DNA of 64,000 nt from NCBI RefSeq assembly GCF_900112795.1, contig NZ_FONA01000009.1, positions 62,001 through 126,000 on the forward strand, given 5' to 3'. Below the pieces are notes generated by a model. It saw only the letters and a list, made by a program, of their open reading frames with translations. It searched no databases and was not told where the DNA came from. Below are positions 26,527-34,843 of the stretch, in pieces. Each line of letters opens with the position of its first letter. Positions within the stretch are counted from its first letter, which is position 1. A program made the position numbers and the translations under genes. The DNA comes from Thermophagus xiamenensis (lineage in GTDB: Bacteria; Bacteroidota; Bacteroidia; Bacteroidales; Marinilabiliaceae).

Positions 26527-28590
26527 TTAATTGTTTTTTCCACTATTATTACCACCACTGAATTGAAAAATTCTGTTGGTATCAACAACTAAAGCAATGG
26601 AACCGTCACCTAAAACAGATGCTCCGGATATTACTTCATGTCTTTGGAGATAGCGTCCCATTGGCTTAACAACCGTCTGATGCTCTCCCAGCACCTCATC
26701 AACCAATAATCCAAGTCTTTTATTCTCATGTCTAATTAATACCATCTGAATATTAGTAGTCTCTTGTTTTTCTTCTTTGAACACATCCCGCAAATCAACA
26801 TAAGGGATTTGTGTATTATCAATAACGACTACCCTATTAAATGAGTCTCTTAATTGCTCTTTCGCTAAAGAATAGATCTTTTCTATTGAAGAAATGGGTA
26901 CAACGTATTTGTTAAATCCTACTTTTAACAATAACCCATCGATAATAGACAAGGTAAGGGGTAAACGTAAAGTGATGGTTGTTCCTTGGCCAACTTGAGA
27001 ATCTATAGTAACTTCCCCCCGAATTTCGGCAATTTTTTTTCGAACAACGTCCATTCCCACACCACGGCCTGAAACATCTGATACGGTATCTCTTGTGGAA
27101 AAGCCACTGGTAAAAACCAGATCCATAATTTCCTTTTGGGTAAGTTCATCTGTTTCATGAATCAGTCCTCTTTTTATGGCTTTGGCTTTAATGGCGTTAA
27201 CATCTATCCCCTTTCCATCATCAGTGACTTCAATCATCACGTTAGCACCTTCATAATACGCCTTAAAATAAATATTACCTTTAGGCGACTTACCAGCAGC
27301 AACGCGCTCTTCAGGCGTCTCAATACCATGGTCAACGCAATTTCGTAAAATATGCAGTAAAGGATCTGTTAGATGTTCAATAATATTTTTATCCAGCTCA
27401 ATATCCCCACCTTCAATAACAAATTCAGTTTCTTTCCCAAGTTCTTTAGACAAATCCCTAACCAGCCGTTGAAAACGCATCAACTCGCTTTGCATGGGAA
27501 TAAGACTAATCTCAAAGGCATTATCCCTTAATTGTCGGGATAGCTTCTGGACATTTTCGGCCAAGGTCAAAATATCACTATCACCTTTTTTTTCGGCATA
27601 TACACTCAACTGGGCCTGTGTTGTTACCAGCTCACTTACCAGGTTTACCAGTTCATCAATCTTTTTGGAAGCAACCCGGATACTCGAAATTTTATGCTCT
27701 TTGAGCTGCGTTTTTTGTTTATTTGTCCCCGACTTAGCCTTTTGAGAAGATTTGTTATCCTCCTTTTTATCAACCTTATTTAATAATATTTTTAATTCAG
27801 AGGATTTAATCAAGGAATTAGCTTGACGCGCGCTTTCAATAAGTTTTTCAATGGGTGGGGTAAGTTTAAAACTTCCTTTTCCTACTTCTTCGATCGAAAG
27901 ATCACATTCATCTTCAACGAAAATGAAAACATCCTTAATTTCATTAACTGGTTCGGAAGTAGACAGAATAATTTGCCAAAAACAATAATTGTAATCAGGG
28001 ACTAAAGCATCAAAAGGGGGAACTTTATGAGTAAAAACGATGCTGTGTCCATCACCCAAGGCATGCAAATCATCCAGGAGGAACAATGGATTAGTTCCAT
28101 TTTGAAGCAAATTTTCCCGCGGGATAAAAGAAATTAAGTAAATCTTCGAATCCGAATTATCGTCAACAGCGTTGGAAGAAGATGTTTTATGAGAAACACT
28201 AGGTGCGCCGTCATCATGCAGAAAAGCCTGTATTTTCTCCATTAAGCTGTTAAATTCCTCCAGATCCTCTTCTTCAGTCAAATCTCCTTTATCCAGAAGG
28301 TATTTAATTTCATCAACCGCGGAAAAGGTGAGAGAAATCAAGTCATTAGTAACTTCAAGTTTGTTGTTTCGAATCTGATCAAATATATTTTCGAGGTGAT
28401 GTGTAAATTCGCTAAGGTGATTAAAGCCAAACATGGCTCCTCCACCTTTGAGGGAATGCATAGCCCGGAAGATGCGCTCTATAAGTTCTTTGCTTTGCAT
28501 GTCATTTTCTAAAGCAAAGAGAGCTTCTTCCAAATCATTCACATTATCTAAAGATTCTTCAACAAACTTGGCTTTAAATTTATCAATCAT
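26527..28590 (-). CDS. cheA: CheA chemotaxis histidine kinase
   Basis: 687 residues. P1/Hpt domain with phospho-His45 in FRAMHSLKGGGAMFGF; a divergent middle region (about 150-290) of the GTNPLFLLDDLHALG type rather than a classical CheY-binding P2; a lysine-rich linker; P3 dimerisation (about 310-370); P4 ATPase with HILRNCVDHGIE, DDGKGIDV and SGRGVGMDVVRKK; and P5 CheW-like (about 555-680). It phosphorylates CheY and CheB. There is no fused receiver. It is 76 bp from cheY. Confidence 0.95.
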   Translation of the reverse strand: MIDKFKAKFVEESLDNVNDLEEALFALENDMQSKELIERIFRAMHSLKGGGAMFGFNHLSEFTHHLENIFDQIRNNKLEVTNDLISLTFSAVDEIKYLLDKGDLTEEEDLEEFNSLMEKIQAFLHDDGAPSVSHKTSSSNAVDDNSDSKIYLISFIPRENLLQNGTNPLFLLDDLHALGDGHSIVFTHKVPPFDALVPDYNYCFWQIILSTSEPVNEIKDVFIFVEDECDLSIEEVGKGSFKLTPPIEKLIESARQANSLIKSSELKILLNKVDKKEDNKSSQKAKSGTNKQKTQLKEHKISSIRVASKKIDELVNLVSELVTTQAQLSVYAEKKGDSDILTLAENVQKLSRQLRDNAFEISLIPMQSELMRFQRLVRDLSKELGKETEFVIEGGDIELDKNIIEHLTDPLLHILRNCVDHGIETPEERVAAGKSPKGNIYFKAYYEGANVMIEVTDDGKGIDVNAIKAKAIKRGLIHETDELTQKEIMDLVFTSGFSTRDTVSDVSGRGVGMDVVRKKIAEIRGEVTIDSQVGQGTTITLRLPLTLSIIDGLLLKVGFNKYVVPISSIEKIYSLAKEQLRDSFNRVVVIDNTQIPYVDLRDVFKEEKQETTNIQMVLIRHENKRLGLLVDEVLGEHQTVVKPMGRYLQRHEVISGASVLGDGSIALVVDTNRIFQFSGGNNSGKNN

Positions 28591-28666
28591 ATTATTTTGC
28601 GGTTTCTCACATTTTTTTGCCTACAAGAGAAAGCAAATAGCTATTAATAGACAGATATAATAGAAT

Positions 28667-29032
28667 TTAGCGAAGAACCCTCGAAATAGCGCTTAACAAT
28701 TTAGCCGGGACAAAGGGTTTAATAATCCATCCGGTAGCGCCAGCCTGTTTAGCCTCCATTTTTTTTGCTGCCTGGGATTCAGTAGTAAGAAATAAAATGG
28801 GAATGTGTTTATAGTTATCCATCTCTCTAACTTTACGTATAAGCTCTAACCCATCCATGTTAGGCATATGGAGGTCTGTAATAATAATATCAATGGGTCG
28901 GCCATCCAAATATTGAAGAGCATCCTGCCCATCAACACCGACCAAAACATCATATCCTTCATTTTGGAGAGTGAAGTTCACAACTTCCCGGATACTTTCA
29001 GAATCATCAACAATAAGAACTGTTTTTGCCAT
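28667..29032 (-). CDS. cheY: CheY response regulator
   Basis: 121 residues, a single receiver domain: acidic pocket VLIVDDSES, phospho-acceptor Asp53 in IIITDLHMPNMDG, Thr in FLTTES and Lys in WIIKPF. The output is unlikely to be a flagellar switch because no flagellar gene is visible and the organism carries gldA; gliding or a non-motility output is more likely (inference). Confidence 0.93.
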   Translation of the reverse strand: MAKTVLIVDDSESIREVVNFTLQNEGYDVLVGVDGQDALQYLDGRPIDIIITDLHMPNMDGLELIRKVREMDNYKHIPILFLTTESQAAKKMEAKQAGATGWIIKPFVPAKLLSAISRVLR

Positions 29033-29036
29033 ATGT

Positions 29037-29366
29037 TTAATTGTTTACAGGGTTACAACTCAACAAGGTGGAAAATCCCGCATTGGATATTAAACTCAAC
29101 AACTCATTCGGTAAGGTTGCAGTTGCTGAGAAATTTTGTTGATTCTGCTCAAAAGTAATCTTTAACGATTGCAATAATTGCAGAAAAGTGATATCCAAAT
29201 TATCAGGGTTTTCTACCTTAATTTCTAAATCTTTAGAAAAGTTGATTTGCTTTGTTACAGCATCTTTAATTTTTTGAATATAATTTATTGTTAACTGACC
29301 GGAAAAGGTCAGCACTTGTTTTTCTTTTTCGTTTTTTAATTGGACTGAATAACTGTCGTCCTTCAT
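29037..29366 (-). CDS. STAS-domain protein of the chemotaxis operon
   Basis: 109 residues with a SpoIIAA/STAS-like alternation of strands and helices. The segment NLDITFLQLLQSL aligns with the phosphosite loop (normally D-S/T-S/T); Thr sits at the usual phosphorylated position. STAS proteins are partners of GHKL kinases and PP2C phosphatases, so it could link the chemotaxis operon with the SiaB kinase and SiaA-like phosphatase encoded downstream. It is 4 bp from cheY and probably the first gene of the che operon; 166 bp separate it from the MCP gene. Confidence 0.75.
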   Translation of the reverse strand: MKDDSYSVQLKNEKEKQVLTFSGQLTINYIQKIKDAVTKQINFSKDLEIKVENPDNLDITFLQLLQSLKITFEQNQQNFSATATLPNELLSLISNAGFSTLLSCNPVNN

Positions 29367-29532
29367 AATGGCGTTTCACTAAATATTAAACTTAATCTTC
29401 ATTTCAGTTTCAAGCTGATATCCAATAACTTCAACTCAAAAAAGTTAAAACACTCAATCGCTTCCTGACAAATTGAAAAAGCTATTTTGTTAAATTACTT
29501 GCCACTAATTCAAATAGAAAGAGAAACAAATA

Positions 29533-31281
29533 TTAAAATTTTTCATAATTATCCAGGTCAAACTCTTTTCCAAGGTTGGAAAGGTCTGGTTTTATTGATG
29601 ACATACCTTCTTTAAGGTCTGTTTTTTTATCTATTCCTCCATCAGTAGCCTTTACCGTGGAAACATTCTGATCGGCCAATCCGCGTTGGTCATGATCAAA
29701 ATCTTCTTTCATTTCGGACATTTCATTGACCTCATCATCTCCGCCAATATTAAAAATGCTAACTGCTTTTTGAAGGTTCCGAGCCAGTTCAGAAAGCTGT
29801 TTAGAAGACTGGGTTAATTCATCGGATGAAGAAGCATTTTCCTGAGTAATGAGATTTAACTGTTGCATGGCCTGATTAATCTGGTCGGCACCCGTTTTTT
29901 GTTCCAAACTGGCGGCAGCAATTTCTTTAATCAATTGAGTAGTTTTTTCAATTTCCGGAACAAGCATTTTGGTTTTTTCACCAGCTTCTTTTGAAACCTT
30001 CAACCCCTTAGCTACGAGATTCACGATTTCATCAGCGGCAGCTTTACTCTTCTCGGCCAATTTGCGAACCTCAGCAGCAACAACCGAAAAACCACGCCCA
30101 TGTTCACCTGCCCGAGCAGCCTCTACGGCCGCATTTAAAGCTAATATATTGGTTTGAAAAGCAATATCACTAATGATCGATATGCGTTCCGAAATGTCTT
30201 CCATAGCCTTGGCAGCCTCTGAAGAGAGCTCATTTGCAACATTGACCTCACGAGCAGTATCAACGGTAATTTTTTCAGTTTGAATAGCATTATCTGTATT
30301 CTGATCAATATTGGCTACCATCTCTTCAATAGAAGTAGAAACCTCTTCGGCAGATGCTGCCTGGTCGGCCGAACCACGAGATAGCTGTAATGAACTGTCT
30401 CTAAGATTTCGGCTTGAATGTACCAAATCGATTGCATTTCGCTTGATGGTTATCACAATATCTTTAAGGTTAAGGGCCATAGTTTTCAACTCTCGGGCCA
30501 AAACGCCAATCTCATCATCCTGATTAACTTCAATACTTGCTGTTAAATCACCTTGACCAAAGGATTGTGCAAATTTGACCCCTTTCGATAATGGCTTAAC
30601 TATAGATGAATAAAGAACATATCCAATTAAAAGAGATGCCGCTGTCAAAATAATACTCATGATAATCATATACCATGTGAAGGAAGAAAAGATGGAATGC
30701 ATATTTCCAAGAGAATCTTCATAACTATTTAGGTATTTCTCTTCCAAAGCAGTAACTTCTTTAATGATCTCATCACTTAGAACCATTACTTCGCCCCCTT
30801 CAACCACCATGGGTTCGACCTCAAAAAGAACCATGGGATCATCGTATGCCTCAAAAGAATTTAACGCAGTCATTATCTTCTGATGCATAGCAAACAGAGA
30901 ATCAATTTTATTAAACATATTTTCTAGCAGCTGCTTCTCATCTTTATTTTCCCATTGTTCAGAAAGCTTAAGAAGATCCTCTTTAATTTTAGGAAATCCT
31001 GTTTTATGTATTTCTTCCAATCTAACCTTATCAGGTGTATTGGCTTGACGATCAATATACACCCAGTTTTTAATAAGCATTTTGGTTTGGGTTACGACCA
31101 TACCAAGGTCTCCTAATTTTTCAACGGTTGGAGAATAAATAGTGGTAACATCCATCGAAAGATTTCTGCTTCTGGACAAAATTCCTAATGTCAATACTGA
31201 ATTAATAAGTATTGCCAATAAAATAATTCCAAAACCAAATATTAATTTTTGGGCAATATTAAACTTAATTTTCATTTTCAT
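29533..31281 (-). CDS. methyl-accepting chemotaxis protein with C-terminal NYEKF pentapeptide
   Basis: 582 residues: TM1 (about 12-33), a periplasmic four-helix-bundle type sensor (about 34-205), TM2 (about 206-230), HAMP (about 231-285) and the signalling domain. The hairpin tip reads [20 protein letters not shown] followed by [20 protein letters not shown], close to consensus. After about residue 520 a polar, low-complexity linker of some 55 residues ends in NYEKF at the very C-terminus, matching the aromatic-x-x-aromatic pentapeptide that tethers CheR and CheB (NWETF in E. coli). It is the only transmembrane MCP in the window. Confidence 0.93.
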   Translation of the reverse strand: MKMKIKFNIAQKLIFGFGIILLAILINSVLTLGILSRSRNLSMDVTTIYSPTVEKLGDLGMVVTQTKMLIKNWVYIDRQANTPDKVRLEEIHKTGFPKIKEDLLKLSEQWENKDEKQLLENMFNKIDSLFAMHQKIMTALNSFEAYDDPMVLFEVEPMVVEGGEVMVLSDEIIKEVTALEEKYLNSYEDSLGNMHSIFSSFTWYMIIMSIILTAASLLIGYVLYSSIVKPLSKGVKFAQSFGQGDLTASIEVNQDDEIGVLARELKTMALNLKDIVITIKRNAIDLVHSSRNLRDSSLQLSRGSADQAASAEEVSTSIEEMVANIDQNTDNAIQTEKITVDTAREVNVANELSSEAAKAMEDISERISIISDIAFQTNILALNAAVEAARAGEHGRGFSVVAAEVRKLAEKSKAAADEIVNLVAKGLKVSKEAGEKTKMLVPEIEKTTQLIKEIAAASLEQKTGADQINQAMQQLNLITQENASSSDELTQSSKQLSELARNLQKAVSIFNIGGDDEVNEMSEMKEDFDHDQRGLADQNVSTVKATDGGIDKKTDLKEGMSSIKPDLSNLGKEFDLDNYEKF

Positions 31282-31375
31282 GAACCCTGTTTTAGCATAC
31301 CGAATTTGTCGGTCCTTAATTCATAAATTATTAGTTCTAAACTTTTTTGCGATAAAATTTATAAAGTAATATTTT

Positions 31376-31888
31376 TTATAAAACTATGGCCGAAGACATA
31401 TTTCCTAATCGAGAACTGATTTGAAGTCCTTTATCAGAAGCATTTTTATTATGAATTTCAAATTTTAGAACTTCATCTCTAATCACAAAATTAATCATGG
31501 AACCAAAATCAGTAGCTCCTTCTTCCTCGGTAATTATTAGAGAATTATTGCCTAACTTTCCCTGTAATTGATCTGCGACTTTTGAAAAACGAGCCTTGGA
31601 AGAAACATAAAGAACTTGGCAATCTTCGACCTCATCTACAGAACTAAACTCCTTTACAACAACATCCTGAAAACCAAATTTCTTACCAGCTGATTGACTT
31701 TTGATCCATTTGGCAACACTAGATGAGTTTAATACGCCAATTACAAAATCTCCTTGGCGAGCATCTTCCGGCCACCCAATATACCTGATAAAATTCAAAG
31801 TAAATACGGCCTTGTACTTTTCTACTTGTCCCTCCATCGCAACGGGTATCAGAAGGAGAAATGCAAAAATCAAGTAAATCTTTCTCAT
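31376..31888 (-). CDS. YfiR-family periplasmic protein
   Basis: 170 residues: a signal peptide (IYLIFAFLLLIPVAMEGQ), then the YfiR/DUF4154 core (YKAVFTLNFIRYIGWPED, FVIGVLN, DCQVLYVSSKA, FGSMINFVI and LKFEIHNKNA). YfiR in Pseudomonas is a periplasmic repressor of a membrane diguanylate cyclase; Bacteroidota members often sit next to membrane sensors. Here it lies 94 bp upstream of the MCP gene in the same direction and could be a periplasmic ligand-sensing partner of that MCP (inference). Confidence 0.82.
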   Translation of the reverse strand: MRKIYLIFAFLLLIPVAMEGQVEKYKAVFTLNFIRYIGWPEDARQGDFVIGVLNSSSVAKWIKSQSAGKKFGFQDVVVKEFSSVDEVEDCQVLYVSSKARFSKVADQLQGKLGNNSLIITEEEGATDFGSMINFVIRDEVLKFEIHNKNASDKGLQISSRLGNMSSAIVL

Positions 31889-32227
31889 TTGTTTTTAAAT
31901 TGTTAATTTATTTCAAACAACCCATATTCAAAATTTAAAAATAGGTGTGGTTATTACAAAGTGACGAAGATCACCCGTAACCACAGGCAACATTCCATTG
32001 CTACGTAAACTATTAACTTTGGTTTCTTTTTAAATCTCAAATTTTCAAAAAAGACCAAAATAGCACCGCAACTTTTAGCAAAAAATAACAAATTCAATAG
32101 GAGAAGGGAAAATACCTGCTTAGAACTAATGAAACGAGAATGATGCCTTTTGTCACATTTAAGTTGGTCATGTTCGTTCCATTCTAATTCAATTCAACAT
32201 GATAATGCCATGAAAAGGTTTTAATCG
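31889..32227. other. 339-bp intergenic region with a decayed hairpin element
   Basis: No gene seen. A decayed copy of the interspersed element lies at 32128-32183 (left ATGAAACGAGAATGATG, right GGTCATGTTCGTTCC). The upstream part should hold the promoter of the YfiR/MCP genes; no clear TTTG/TAnnTTTG pair was found. Confidence 0.5.
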
Positions 32228-33058
32228 TTAGTTAAATTGAATTTGAGCCAAATAACCTGAATGGCGTCTGACATTAATTATTTTTTGATTATCGAATATT
32301 AGATATTGACCTTTAATTCCGGTCAATATACCATTAACCAAAGTTTCTTTATCGAAATTAATTTGAACGGGATTTTGAGGATAGAAATTTACCGGGTACT
32401 GAATTTCAAAAATATTGTTATCGTTTAAACCATATCTTTTTAACTCCCGCGGAAGCAAGTTAATAGCTTTTTCTTTATTATTTACCAAATCGATATTGTC
32501 AAGAGCCTCATTGGTTATCATTTTTTTCCAATTAGTTTTATCGCCAAAATGAGGCATAAGAAAAGTTTCAATTACCCCGGCAATATGGCGATTAGGAACT
32601 TGACAAATTCTGATTGCATGAGTCGCCCCCTGGTCAATCCACCGATAAGGCACCTGCGATAATCTGGTAACACCTACTTTTAATCCGCCACTTATAGCTA
32701 AATAAACGATGTGTGGCTGTAAACAATGATTTTCTGCCCAATACATATCGCGAGCAATCCCAAGGTGAGCTAAACAACGATCCGGTCTCAAAATACATTC
32801 GTCGGCTTCAGGGGCGGAAGAAAAACATTCATAACAAAATCCCTGACCATACGATTTTCGAATTTCTTTGCCACAAACCACACAATTAATTTTACCCATA
32901 TAGTGAATTTGAATAAATTTCCCCAACAAGTCATTTAAACGCAACTCACTACCTCCTAACCGCAGATTATAAACAACCTCTCCATTTTGAAGAGTTCCAT
33001 CCATCTTTACCAAATTACCCTGATATGTCATGAAATAATCTTTAAAATCAACCAACAA
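32228..33058 (-). CDS. DUF2797 protein with zinc-binding cysteines
   Basis: 276 residues. A CxxC pair (NCVVCGKEI) and another (FCYECF), plus later Cys (DECILRPDRCLAH), suggest a treble-clef-like zinc site. The second half has GLKVGVTR, RWIDQGATHAI and a GIY-YIG-like arrangement (LAISGGLKVGVTR followed by HIAGVIETFLMPHFGDKTNW), as in the DUF2797 family. Biochemical function is not established. An internal Met (MTYQGNLVKMDG, residue 10) may be the real start. Confidence 0.8.
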   Translation of the reverse strand: MLVDFKDYFMTYQGNLVKMDGTLQNGEVVYNLRLGGSELRLNDLLGKFIQIHYMGKINCVVCGKEIRKSYGQGFCYECFSSAPEADECILRPDRCLAHLGIARDMYWAENHCLQPHIVYLAISGGLKVGVTRLSQVPYRWIDQGATHAIRICQVPNRHIAGVIETFLMPHFGDKTNWKKMITNEALDNIDLVNNKEKAINLLPRELKRYGLNDNNIFEIQYPVNFYPQNPVQINFDKETLVNGILTGIKGQYLIFDNQKIINVRRHSGYLAQIQFN

Positions 33059-33088
33059 TTAGCCCTAAAACTATTCTTGCATTCCAGT

Positions 33089-34321
33089 TTAACCAAAGAA
33101 AAGGTACCCTAATAAAATTGCAGCAATAATGCCTGCGAAATCGGCAATTAATCCACAAACAACTGCATAACGGGTATTTCGAATGCCTACCGACCCAAAA
33201 TAAACGGCAATAACATAAAATGTAGTGTCAGTAGCCCCCTGTATAGTGCTGGCAACCCGTCCCACAAATGAATCGGCTCCATATTGTTGCATGGCATCCA
33301 CCATAAGCCCTCTGGCACCACTGCCACTAAGTGGTTTCATTATTGCGGTAGGAAGTGCTTGTACAAAATCGGTATTCAACCCCAGTGATGCTACACCCCA
33401 CTCTATACCGCTAATAAGAAAATCCATTGCCCCTGAAGCTCTAAAAACACCAATTCCTACAAGTATCGCTATCAGATAAGGAATAATGCGAACAGCGATC
33501 TGAAATCCATCTTTAGCCCCTTCGATAAAAGTTTCGTAAACATTCACCTTTTTATACAAGGCCATTGATATAAAAGTTATAATAATAAAAAACAAAATAA
33601 CGTTGGCAGTCAATATGGAAATCTGACTAATCTCATCTTTATCAAGCTTTGACAAAACATAAATAATAGAGCCGATAAAAAGTGTCAAGCCACCAAGGTA
33701 AGCTAGCACAACCTTATCGAACAAATTAATTTTTTGCCAAATTGCCACTGCAATAAGCCCTGCAAGAGTACTAAAAAATGTCGCTAAAAGAATAGGTAAA
33801 AAAATATCGGCAGGATTGGCGGCTCCCAATTGCGCGCGATAAACCATAACCGAAACGGGGATAATGGTCAGGCCGGAAGTATTCAGAACCAGAAACATGA
33901 TTTGTGCATCCGAAGCGGTATCTTTTTTCTCATTGGCTTGTTGCATCTCTTTCATGGCTTTAAGGCCCATCGGAGTAGCAGCATTATCAAGGCCTAACAT
34001 ATTGGACGCGATATTAAGCATCATGGGTCCGTATGCAGGATGGTCTTTGGTTAAAGTAGGGAAAATACGTCGAAAAAAAGGACCGATAGCCTTAGACATG
34101 ACTTTTACCATTCCACCTTTTTCTCCCACACGCATCAATCCAAGCCAAAGTGTAAGAACGCCCGTCAGGCCAAGCGAAATATCAAAGCCGGTCTTAGCGT
34201 TGTCAAAGATCGCATTTATTATACTGGTAAAAACTTCAAAATCTTGAAAAAAAACAAGCTTGATGAGCGCCACTACAAAGGCAACCAAAAAAAAAGCAAT
34301 CCAAATATAATTTAGTACCAT
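33089..34321 (-). CDS. SpmA-SpmB fusion membrane protein (nucleoside recognition domains)
   Basis: 410 residues, about nine membrane helices. It contains two nucleoside-recognition (Gate) domains: residues 40-190 like SpmA (GLTGVLTLWLGLMRVGEKGG, ASNMLGLDNAATPMGLKAM) and 250-410 like SpmB (GAKDGFQIAVRIIPYLIAI, KPLSGSGARGLMVDAM). In Bacillus these are separate spore-maturation proteins; in non-sporing Bacteroidota the fused form is common and its substrate is unknown. It lies 3 bp from the pyridoxamine-oxidase-like gene. Confidence 0.87.
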   Translation of the reverse strand: MVLNYIWIAFFLVAFVVALIKLVFFQDFEVFTSIINAIFDNAKTGFDISLGLTGVLTLWLGLMRVGEKGGMVKVMSKAIGPFFRRIFPTLTKDHPAYGPMMLNIASNMLGLDNAATPMGLKAMKEMQQANEKKDTASDAQIMFLVLNTSGLTIIPVSVMVYRAQLGAANPADIFLPILLATFFSTLAGLIAVAIWQKINLFDKVVLAYLGGLTLFIGSIIYVLSKLDKDEISQISILTANVILFFIIITFISMALYKKVNVYETFIEGAKDGFQIAVRIIPYLIAILVGIGVFRASGAMDFLISGIEWGVASLGLNTDFVQALPTAIMKPLSGSGARGLMVDAMQQYGADSFVGRVASTIQGATDTTFYVIAVYFGSVGIRNTRYAVVCGLIADFAGIIAAILLGYLFFG

Positions 34322-34324
34322 AAA

Positions 34325-34825
34325 TTATTTTTTATAGGCCCCATGTGGTGCACCGAATTCTTTACATCCAAAAGTGTCTATATCGACTCGCCAAATTTTA
34401 ACATTCCTAACGGCCGGGTCATTATATTTAAACGATTTATCGCTGTATTGAGCCATGATATAATCCAAAGCCTGACGTTTTTGCTCCATATCTTCTACAA
34501 AAGAAACTTTCCCTTCGGCCACCACGCTTTTGGCTTTCATCCGATAACTACAGGCCACTTCCGGGTGCTGGAAAGCAAGCTCCTCACCTAAATTAAAGGT
34601 CAGACAGATATGATTATTTTTCTCAAGCGCTCGAATAATACGGCCTTCGGGTGCACTGTGAAGATAAAATACCCCCTGATAATATCCAAAATTCATGGGA
34701 ACAACATAGGGTAATCCGTTTTCATCCACCACCCCGGCAAAACAAACCTTACACCCCGCTATAATCTCTTCTATAAATTCCTGATCGGCAATAGTATATG
34801 TTTTCATAAAAAAGCTATAATTCAA
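34325..34825 (-). CDS. pyridoxamine 5'-phosphate oxidase-family flavoprotein
   Basis: 166 residues, split-barrel flavin-binding fold: VCFAGVVDENGLPYVVPMNFGYYQG-like opening (residues about 26-50), LHSAPEGRIIRAL, VVAEGKVSFVEDMEQK and C-terminal HGAYKK. This resembles the NimA-like/PPOX group that uses FMN or heme. Substrate unknown. Met7 (start 34807) is a likely alternative start. It is grouped with the SpmAB gene and dnaG. Confidence 0.8.
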   Translation of the reverse strand: MNYSFFMKTYTIADQEFIEEIIAGCKVCFAGVVDENGLPYVVPMNFGYYQGVFYLHSAPEGRIIRALEKNNHICLTFNLGEELAFQHPEVACSYRMKAKSVVAEGKVSFVEDMEQKRQALDYIMAQYSDKSFKYNDPAVRNVKIWRVDIDTFGCKEFGAPHGAYKK

Positions 34826-34843
34826 TTATCCGCATAAAAATAA

